Positions 56,232-64,000 of a stretch of 64,000 nt of DNA are shown here, piece after piece (position 1 is the stretch's first letter; every line of letters starts with the position of its first letter). The DNA comes from Phanerochaete sordida (lineage: Eukaryota > Basidiomycota > Agaricomycetes > Polyporales > Phanerochaetaceae). Where the stretch lies: positions 1 through 64,000 of the forward strand of contig BPQB01000048.1 in NCBI GenBank assembly GCA_019973155.2, written 5' to 3'. The notes under the pieces were generated by a model. The model searched no databases and was not told where the DNA came from. It saw nothing but the letters and a program-made list of their open reading frames with translations. The translations under genes and the position numbers were made by a program.

Positions 56232-58240
56232 CTGTGTTCATCGAACGCTGCGTGTCCACCCTCCAAGTCTGAAGCAGGGGCGAGAGCAAAACCGATGACT
56301 CGACTCTTGAGCCATCGCATAAAATGCATTATTCTTGACAGACGGCCTGCAAGTTGACAGTAAGCATTATTGCATTGCTTATCTGTGATGCAGGTTCTCA
56401 TGACCGTCGGGGTGCACGGAAGGCACACGTTCTCCTTTGCCTCGCGACATCGCCCGACGATACCATGCACGATGTGGGTGTGGGGCTCACCGTAATTGGC
56501 TCCGGCATTGCTAGAGATGCGATGTCCGTGCTTCCATGCTCATGCCGGAACATTGACCAGCTGCGTTCCCGAGGCCAAGCTGGGAACTTATCCACGACCA
56601 CCCGTGGTGTGCGCTGGCATATTACGTAGACGACCTGCCGCCGTCATGCCATCCCAAGATGAGCCTAGCAGGTAGTGCAGTCGACAGGCGTGAATGAAGC
56701 GCGGTAGTAATGAAAGCTAGCCCAAGAGCGATGTGGGATGCGATTGGCAACGTGGAAGATAGAAGAGCGCGAGACGGGTTTATCGGAGCAAGCAGTATGA
56801 ATTTCGGCGGAATTCACGGGCTGTCTTGCAGACAACGAGTGGTCCTTCGGTCAGTATTGCCGTTGGAGATGGCGAGAGAGCTGTGGGGCTTCGAAGGATG
56901 GTGAGATGGTCGTCGAAGAGCTCGCTGGCGGGCGGGAGTAACTTGCGGGGACGCGTAGCGCGCTACCGACCAGTCTGAGGTCGGTACCCTGCAGCACGGC
57001 CGGCCGCACACGGCAGGTCCAGTTGTTGGAAACATGGTCTGTAGATGTCCAAGCTCATTGCAGCCTGTGAATTGCAAGGCGTTGAACGCGGAATCTGCAC
57101 GAAGTGGCAAATGTCAGGAATCTCCAGCAGTATTAGATTTCGCAGCTCGCAGCTCGCAGATGCTGGCAGCCTAAAGAGGCGCAAAGTTCAGGACAAGCTT
57201 GGGTCAACCACGCTTGTGGTCTACCCAGGCCTTCCTGTGGTCTCGCACGTATGATCCCAGAGTGTTGAACGTTGAAGAGACGGAGGCAAGGAACGGGGCA
57301 AAGCTCGCGAATATGACCAATAAGTAGCGACATGTTCCCACGGTCAGCAGCAACAACGAATACAGTCAAGCGCCCAGCGTGCCTCTTACAACGAACGTCC
57401 ACCTCCTCCCCCAGTCAGTCTATCTTAAATGACGCCTTGGAGCCCAGGGAGTTAAATACACATACGAGAAATGCCATATCGTACGTTAAATATGTGTATA
57501 ACTAGCGACATCTGCTTACACTTCCGTTTAATTACGACAGACACCGGGACTGTGGTTCTTCCTATCGCTCGCGATACTACACTGCACGCCCAGCACTATC
57601 GCAGCGCGTACTGTTATCACAATTCACCACATATATGACGCGTATCCGGCCTTTCGATATGTAGTCCGCGCGCCATCGGATGACTTACGGCATCGGCCCT
57701 CCGCCTCGAGCTGCGCCCTGGTTCAAGGTCCCTGTGCGGAGCGAGATGATTTCTGCGTCATGAGGGTGTGTGTAGATTCAGCCCCTTACAACTGCTGTAC
57801 CGCAGGCGGTTAAAGAGGAGAGAATGTCTCAGCTGACCGTCGGGCCCTTTGCGACAGCATCCCGAGGCATGGACGGAAGCTCAAACTCCGGAGGCGTGGA
57901 AGGTTCACTACTCCTTGGGGTGAACCTCCGCGGTTACGCCCGACATCGCGCCAAGAGTGCCGTATGGACGTCGGGTCGGATAGTCATGGGGATCGTCGTC
58001 AAGATAAGTGACGCAGCTACCTCCGAGCTGCGTGATCTTTATTAAAGCGCGTCATGGTATGTGGCACTCCCTGCCCTGTCGCCCGGCCTATTCACATTGA
58101 ACGTTGAACTTCGACAGGAAGTTGGGTAGAGGGTGGTGCTACGGTGGTAGGTCGTTTAGAGATCCCACCTTCGTGACGCAAGCGGTCTAAACACGCCTTT
58201 TGTAGATCCTTCCCCCGCGCTCCTCACGCGTACTTCACAG
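56232..58240. other. Spacer between Fb18 and Fb19
   Basis: About 2 kb with only short, overlapping frames and no family-like sequence. The stretch 57420-57720 is the most AT-rich of the spacer. Confidence 0.4.
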
Positions 58241-58247
58241 CTATAAA
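58241..58247 (+). promoter_or_regulatory. TATA box of Fb19
   Basis: CTATAAA lies 32 bp before the Fb19 start codon. The transcript leader must therefore be very short, with no room for the leader intron seen in other classes. Confidence 0.5.
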
Positions 58248-58272
58248 CCCGACGCTTGCGCAGTCAAATCTC

Positions 58273-59470
58273 ATGCATCCCTACACGCCCATCTGTCGTA
58301 TGGTGGAGCTTCCATTCGAGTTGGTGGACCTCATTATAGATGAACTCAAACACGACATCGTCGCTCTTCGCTCCTGCTCCCTCGTCTGCAAGACGTGGCT
58401 GCCCCGCAGCTCCGCGCACCTCTTCTCGTCGTTCCGTATTTCATCACTTCCAAGCTGGACCTTCCTCATAGATTACCATAACCTGCTATCATCTTCCACA
58501 CGTGTACCGGCGTTCACCCGGAATCTCGAGGTCAACGTCGTGCCCGAACGGGCCCAGGCAATCGCGGCACTCATCCAACATCTGCCCCAGCTGGACTCGC
58601 TGTCGCTCGTCGGCATTGGGCTCTTCCGCGACAGCAGCTGCTTTCCGCGGCCGAACCTCTCGTGCACGGGCCGCACCTTACGGAGTCTGCGCGGTGCTTG
58701 GCTTCCCGCCGACCTTATCGCGTGCTTCCTCGCCCTCTTCACGTCTGTCGAGACGCTCGACGTGCGCTTCGGCGAGCGCGCGGAGCACGACTTCCGCCAG
58801 CAGGCGCATCGCATCACGAACCTCGTCATCAAAGCCGAGACCGACTTTGCGCTCCTCGACATCGCGTGCCTCGTCCGCCCCGACGCGCTCGAAAGCCTCG
58901 CAGTCGACATTGGCGGGACATACCACCATCAGGTCGCAGCAGAGCGTTTTGATAAGCTGCTGCAGCTTGTTGGTCGACATATCAAGCGCTTCGAGTATGC
59001 CCAGCCGCTTGGCGGCTGGGTCGCTCCTCCAAGCAGTACGCGCTTTCTGCGCTGGTATCGTGCTCATGCTGACCTGTAGTCCTCTCTCAGGCATACCAGC
59101 CCTGTTCGCATGCGCGGCGCTCGAGAGCATCACAGTCACGACGCCGAAAGCCTCGCCATTCAGCATGCGCCTGTGGCTCGAGTGCCTCGTTCTCCTCTCG
59201 TCGCTCCTTCCCCACGTGCAGCGCGTTCGTCTCGTCACGAGCTGTCGCGGGTTGCCCGAGGCCGAACACGCGTTCCAGGACCTTGTGCGGACCCTCGACT
59301 GGCAGGGCGTCGCGCAGGCGTTGGTGCATTGTCGCGCGCTCGAAGTTGTTGAGGTTGCCGCTCTCGACTGCTGCCACCGGCCGATCGCGTTTGTCGACTA
59401 CCCGGGCGCACGCGAGGCGGTGGTGGGAAGGATGCCGGCGTGGTTGAGGAGTATCGCGGTGTTCGAGTAG
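58273..59470 (+). CDS. Fb19: F-box protein, class 4
   Basis: Exons 58273-59035 and 59091-59470 give 380 residues with a 55-bp phase-1 intron. The F-box is at residues 12-58 (LPFELVDLIIDELKHDIVAL, RSCSLVCKTWLPRSSAHLFS). HLPQLDSLSLVGIGLFRDSS, LRGAWLPADLIACFLALFTS and VETLDVRF match Fb18. FEYAQPLGGWVAPPS ends exon 1. Exon 2 starts IPALFACAALESITVTTPKA and has LDWQGVAQALVHCRALEVVE. Exon 1 is 763 bp, the same as in Fb8, Fb20 (from its first ATG) and Fb21. Its TATA box is very close to the start codon. Predicted SCF adaptor; substrate unknown. Confidence 0.85.
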
Positions 59471-59577
59471 GGACTTCGTACATTCACGAATGCGCTTAAG
59501 AACTCTTCTATCAGAGACATTCGAGAACACTATGGAAGGACGTGTCTAGGATGATGCTATGTTCTACGAGAGTTCGT

Positions 59578-60726
59578 TTATGATGTTCCGGGATAAAACC
59601 GTACGATATCGTTCAGCCGCGTCGACAGCAGATTCCGAATGCCAGGCTGCATGCCCGTCGGGATAGCAGACCTCACACTGCCCTTTACGCGCTCCAACAC
59701 CAGTACTTCCAAATGAGCGTGCTCGATCAGGTCGTGCCTAAGTCGTTTCCAATCCCCATCGCTCCATATTCCGTCCTCACGAAGGGACAGCCGAAGCTCG
59801 CGAAGGCCTGTCGGGCTGGTGCGTAGGATGCGATGAACAGAGGCGGTGGTCGTGCGTGGAGCACCCAGAGCGAGTGATTCCAGCCTGATGCAAGGTTCCA
59901 GGGCGGCATCTGACGCACGCGTGTATGAGCCTCGACGCTTAGCAAAAGTGGCGAGGCACGTACCTGGGAGCGTTGGAGCGAACCCCGCGGGAGGTAGCTG
60001 GAGGGTGAGATAGCGCAAATGCGGGCCGTAGACTTGCATGAATCCTTCGAGCTCGTGCGAGTCAACACTGGGTGTACCCGAAAACGCGAGGCCCGCGCTT
60101 GTGAGATACGATGGCGCAAAGAGCTTGAGGATGGTATCAAGCCAGCGTGGGTGTGTACAGAGCTGCAGTGCACCAACGCGTCCTGCGGTCCGGGGCGCGT
60201 TCACGCTCCCCTCGACATATTCGCCTTTCAGCTCCACAAATTTGGCGTAGTGAAGCATCTCCAGGACACACTCGATGAGGTCGAGGTGGATGAAGTCGAA
60301 GCAGAGGGTGCGTATTTCTCTCTTGGCGATTGGCAGCGGAAGAGGGGGCTGTGTGGCGAAGCAGCGGAACTCGCCACTGAACCGCAGTACGGCTAGCCGC
60401 GGCAGGAGCTGCAGAATGACGTGAATGTGTATTGGCATGATATAGGTAGAGTTGTCTCCGACGATGTTGGCCTCCACGATGGAATACTTCATGCGAGGTG
60501 ATGTTTTCAGGGCCGCTATGCAATCCGAAAATCGACTCGTCGAGACGGAGAACCTCGCAAAGAGATGTTTGGTGCATCGGTGCAGCATCGAGGTACACAC
60601 CAAGGAACAAATCTTCAGAGCCCCGGTGTCGTCCCCGAGGTAGTCCATGACAGCATCAACAAGCTCTTGCGCGATGGATATCTCCTGGCTGCTTGTCTTC
60701 ATATCGCGGCTTCTCCGGATTATCAT
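59578..60726 (-). CDS. Fb20: F-box protein, class 4, diverged
   Basis: Exons 60726-59964 and 59909-59578 give 364 residues. The 54-bp phase-1 intron has no in-frame stop, so a 382-residue unspliced form is possible. ATG 60702 is a second start choice. The F-box is at about residues 18-64 but weak: IAQELVDAVMDYLGDDTGAL, KICSLVCTSMLHRCTKHLFA, with W and LPRSS both changed. LLPRLAVLRFSGEFRC, LIECVLEMLHYAKFVELKGE and LRYLTLQLPPAGFAPTLP precede the intron; LEPCIRLESLALGAPRT follows it. It is the most divergent class 4 member. Convergent with Fb19; the stops are 107 bp apart. Whether it still binds Skp1 is open. Confidence 0.76.
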   Translation of the reverse strand: MIIRRSRDMKTSSQEISIAQELVDAVMDYLGDDTGALKICSLVCTSMLHRCTKHLFARFSVSTSRFSDCIAALKTSPRMKYSIVEANIVGDNSTYIMPIHIHVILQLLPRLAVLRFSGEFRCFATQPPLPLPIAKREIRTLCFDFIHLDLIECVLEMLHYAKFVELKGEYVEGSVNAPRTAGRVGALQLCTHPRWLDTILKLFAPSYLTSAGLAFSGTPSVDSHELEGFMQVYGPHLRYLTLQLPPAGFAPTLPGTCLATFAKRRGSYTRASDAALEPCIRLESLALGAPRTTTASVHRILRTSPTGLRELRLSLREDGIWSDGDWKRLRHDLIEHAHLEVLVLERVKGSVRSAIPTGMQPGIRNLLSTRLNDIVRFYPGTS

Positions 60727-61024
60727 CCTAACAATATATAGATATGAATGTTACGCCACAACGCTTCGAAGTCTGGCTCACTTGGGCCGTGAGTGGGTTT
60801 GGAGTGGGAGAAGTCCAGAACTCAAAGCTGTGCTGTTCGCAACCGCCGGGAGCGTGGGAGGACGCCATCGTCATGACACAGCCGCGCTGGCATGCTCACA
60901 TAGAAATCACTCGACCGAAAAGGGCAGCATGTCATTCCGGATTGCGATGCTAAGCAGAATTTTGGTTCTCCCTGTGCGCTTTAGAGCGATGTATCCACTA
61001 TTCTGACATGAGATGTATCTTACA

Positions 61025-62222
61025 TTACACAAACGATGCTGACTGCAGTACACGACCGCGCAACTGTTCGCGCACATACGTCTCGCAACTACATCGCCCG
61101 ATAAACGAGACCGGCTGATACTCGAAGCCGAACACAGCGATCTTCAGACTAATCAGTTCGACGCAGTGCTCCAGCGCGATCTCAACTTTATGCCAGTCGA
61201 CCGTACCCAGGAAGGTCTGCAGGTTCTCCGGCCGGTTGAGTAAAATGCGGGAGTACGTCTGAAACCGGACGTTCTGTACGCCGAGGGGAAGGGAAGCGAG
61301 CAGCGCAATCGTGCCTTCCCACAGGGGCACCGAAAAAAGTTGGGTCCTCGGCGTCGAGATTATCGCGGTTCTAAGGCGTGCACAGGCTCGCAGGCCATGG
61401 ATGACTGGCAATCATATCCATCAGTGCCAGCAGGAGAAGGATCCAGGAGAATAACTCACGCTTTGAGGGCATGGTCCAACCGCCGCCCGAGAGCGTACAG
61501 TCGAGCTCAGTGATGTGTCCGCCTGCAACCTCGAAAAAGGTGCTGATATCGTCGGGCGATACAGGGGACCATGTGCCGTCGAGGTCGAGCTGGATGCTGC
61601 TCAGCTTCTCAGGCTCGAAAAGGGCGGCGATAACGGGCAGGGCGTGGCCCGGCACGGCTTCGACCACGAGGCGCTTCACGCCCACGCGTTCTCCGCGCGG
61701 CGCGAGTGCCTCGCCGGCGTGCGTGGCAAAATACACGCGGAGTGTGTCGACAGAAGCGAATTGGCGCGTGACGCAGGAGATAAAAGAAAGGGGAAGGATA
61801 CACAGGGTGAGTGTCTCGAGATGCTGGCCCGTGGACGGTAGGAATGAGGGTTCGAAATCCCAATCGATGGCCAGCCCTTTCAAGGTGAACGATTGCAGCC
61901 ACGGAAGGTGATGAGGGAGCGTTGCTGCGGTGGCCGCATTTATTGGCGTGACCTCAACGAAGAGGGTATGTATGTGCGCAGGTAGTCTCTCGGATGAGGT
62001 CAGAAGGTTCTGCAGTTCGAATAGGCGTCCGACGTTCCGGCGCGACCTGACAGTAAACGACCCGAAGAAACGTGCAGTTGTCTTGTGAAGCCACAATCTT
62101 GAAATAAGAGCATATTTCAGCAGCGACGCGTCTTCTCCTGACAACTGATCGAGTATCTCGTCGACGATGTCCTCTGGTAACCCGTGCCCGAGGGACGATA
62201 GGTTTCGCGGAGGCGTAGTCAT
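61025..62222 (-). CDS. Fb21: F-box protein, class 4
   Basis: Exons 62222-61460 and 61404-61025 give 380 residues with a 55-bp phase-1 intron. The F-box is at residues 14-62 and somewhat altered: LPEDIVDEILDQLSGEDASL, LKYALISRLWLHKTTARFFG, lacking the usual CSLVC. HLPWLQSFTLKGLAIDW, LCILPLSFISCVTRQFASVD and ITELDCTLSGGGWTMPSK follow. Exon 2 starts IHGLRACARLRTAIISTPRT and has VDWHKVEIALEHCVELISLK. Upstream, GGACCCCAGACAC at about 62398-62410 differs by one base from the class 1 promoter motif and has the same orientation and distance, which may be chance. Predicted SCF adaptor. Confidence 0.8.
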
Positions 62223-62559
62223 TGGAAGGGACCAGATCCAGTCGAAATGCGCGTTATAAAGACGAACTAACGTTCAGGTCAGAGATACAGCCGATCATGA
62301 GCCCCTGACTCTGATACGCACCTTCGAACAGCTCGACAGTCGCGGTCGCTTTTCAAGGGGAGTTTGAGAGGCTCGAGATATATAGGCGAGCGCTAAGGAC
62401 CCCAGACACTTCTCACCGAGCCATGGCGGAGCACTCTTATACTTCGCAGGGCATATCTGGGTTACTTCGGAGCAGCCATCGTCTATAATTGCTTGGCGTC
62501 CTATATAGCTACGATCTGTTGGGAATATTGGAAATACAGAGCAACGCTGTAGGAATGGC
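62223..62559. other. Fb21-Fb22 spacer
   Basis: Non-coding, with the Fb21 promoter and a TATATA stretch at about 62379-62384. Confidence 0.45.
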
Positions 62560-63741
62560 CTATACAAAGTGAGTCACCCTGCTTAGTCGCCTAGGAAGCT
62601 TCTGTAGAATCACTTCGCACGCGAAAAAATATTCCGCGGGAGGTATAGCTTCGCTCTCGAAGTCGAATACGGTAATTCTGAGATCATCCAGGGAGTCACA
62701 GTGCTCCAGCGCCGCGCCGACCGCGTCCCAGGGCATTGCTTGTACGACGACCTTCGCGGTCTTGCATGCCGTTGCGAGTTTCACCTGGGATGTCTGGCGG
62801 GGAATGAACGCAAGAAGCGCAACCGTCTCGAGCCATAAATTGTGGTTGAACGGGATTGATTGGGGCGCTCTCATCACGATGGACCGGAGCTCAGAGCAGG
62901 CTTGGAGCCCGGGCAAATCTGTCATATGCTGATATCAGCATTCGCCATCATAGATTATTATGAATTGTGAAACTTTGCCCTTACCTATCGGAGAACTGAG
63001 CCAACCTGCTGCAGCGTGGATGTACTCCAGATGCTTGAGATGCGCTCCTACCACTCGGAGGAATGCGTCGACGGCAGTCAGATCGACACCGTGATAGTAT
63101 GTTGCGCTTAGGTCGAGCACGAGGCTTTGCAGCGTCGTTGGATCGACAAGCTTCGCGAGGCCTTCGAGAGCGTCCGTGCCGTGTATGTGTACGACTAGCT
63201 CGCGCACGACGTGCGAGATGATACCGTGTAGCCCGCGCGTGCACGAGGATATTTGAAGGGAGTCGACAGCGGCGAAGAGATGCTGCACGTGAGAGATTGT
63301 GTCCATGGGGAGGCGCGACGCGGAGAGCAGTTTCAATGAGCGACCTGTACACTCTGGTACGCTCGTGAGGTGGAACGATCCCTCCACGAGATCTACGCCG
63401 GTGAGCGTAAGGGACTCGAGTAACTGTAGGTGAGTTATGAGCGCTCCTAGAGGGGCAAGAAATTCGTGGGCGAAGTACAATTCCAAACTGCGGATTGACA
63501 CAGAAATGCGCGGCGAGGATATTAGAAAGTGTGAGAAGTTGGAGAGGGAGGAAACAGTGGGTAGACCACTGATGCGAAAGGAATGGAAAATAGCGCGTGA
63601 GCAGCGAGGAAGCCACGCCTTGCCGACGAGTGAGCACCGTTTGAGAGTCGGACCGTCGCCTTGCACCGCATCGATGATATAATCTATGAGCTCTTGAGGT
63701 ACGAAAGGCGTCGACACGTGGATGGCTCCTCCCTGGACCAT
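62560..63741 (-). CDS. Fb22: F-box protein, class 4
   Basis: Exons 63741-62985 and 62918-62560 give 371 residues; the phase-1 intron is 66 bp and holds a stop. The F-box is at residues 13-60 (VPQELIDYIIDAVQGDGPTL, KRCSLVGKAWLPRCSRAIFH), with Gly where LVC normally has Cys. HLQLLESLTLTGVDLVEGSF, LSASRLPMDTISHVQHLFAA and VDSLQISS are class 4 signatures. LEYIHAAAGWLSSPI ends exon 1. Exon 2 has LPGLQACSELRSIVMRAPQS and LEHCDSLDDLRITVFDFESE, close to Fb21. Last gene in the window; the array probably continues beyond it. Predicted SCF adaptor; substrate unknown. Confidence 0.82.
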
Positions 63742-64000
63742 TGGGATGAGAGATGGTATGTGGATGAATGAACGTCGATGAGGCTGGAGAGGTGCGGGGC
63801 GAAGTGCGTCCCAAGTGAAGTTCGCAAGGAGGAGCTATAACTACCTCGGCAATAGCTGTGCTGACGCAGTGCCTGCCCCGTGTTAGCATACTTTGGTAAC
63901 TCATATTTCGGTAATTGACTTACCAAACGCCAGCTACGCCTGTGTTTTTCCCGGATAAATATGTTCCCACAGTAGACATGCTGGGCATCACCGCGACCGA

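Noticed and set aside
62397..62411. GGACCCCAGACACTT before Fb21 as a sixth class 1 promoter motif
   Set aside because: It differs in the core (CAGA for CGGA) and Fb21 is class 4; kept only as a note because chance is plausible.
1..64000. CRISPR arrays, rRNA or tRNA genes
   Set aside because: No regularly spaced short repeats and no cloverleaf or rRNA-like sequence noticed; the DNA is eukaryotic. tRNAscan-SE would settle the tRNA question.

Overview
This window looks like nuclear DNA of an Agaricomycete (basidiomycete) fungus, probably a wood-decay or Polyporales-type species. The genes are compact and GC-rich. They are split by many introns of about 47 to 70 bp with GTRNGT-type donors and YAG acceptors. 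The recognisable families (a Tnp2/CACTA-type transposase relative, a fungal concentrative nucleoside transporter, a WDR68-like WD40 protein and a very large set of F-box proteins) are those of basidiomycete genomes. No bacterial operons, CRISPR array, rRNA or tRNA gene was seen.

Layout. 1-2.6 kb: 3' part of a spliced Tnp2-like transposase-derived gene (+). It ends 9 bp from the stop of a convergent coiled-coil gene of unknown function (2.6-4.2 kb, -). 5.8-7.0 kb: first F-box gene (Fb1). 7.5-9.8 kb: nucleoside transporter of the CNT/SLC28 family (-). 10-17.9 kb: very GC-rich, repeat-filled DNA holding decayed copies of neighbouring sequences and the first of three paralogous small genes of unknown function (UnkA 13.4 kb, UnkB 18.0 kb, UnkC 20.9 kb). 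22.1-23.6 kb: WD40 protein (-). 24-64 kb: an almost uninterrupted array of 21 more F-box genes (Fb2-Fb22) on both strands, plus at least one broken copy.

The 22 F-box genes are the main content. Each encodes about 343-432 residues, with an N-terminal F-box (LPQEL..xIIDxL...LxxCSLVCRxWLPRSSxHL) and a divergent leucine-rich C-terminal part with no canonical repeat that I can name. All 22 share a phase-1 intron near residues 220-310, so they descend from one ancestor. I sort them into four classes by protein sequence and exon pattern: class 1 (Fb1, 9, 13, 14, 16), class 2 (Fb2-6), class 3 (Fb8, 10, 11, 12, 15, 17) and class 4 (Fb7, 18-22). Most also appear to have a small intron in the 5' leader. 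Class 1 promoters share a CCGGGG-core motif in one orientation. F-box proteins normally act as exchangeable substrate receptors of SCF (Skp1-cullin-F-box) ubiquitin ligases. The array therefore looks like a locus of rapid birth and death of substrate receptors. What they recognise is not visible in the sequence.

All gene models are spliced by eye. Exon phases were checked arithmetically, but no transcript evidence or database search was available.
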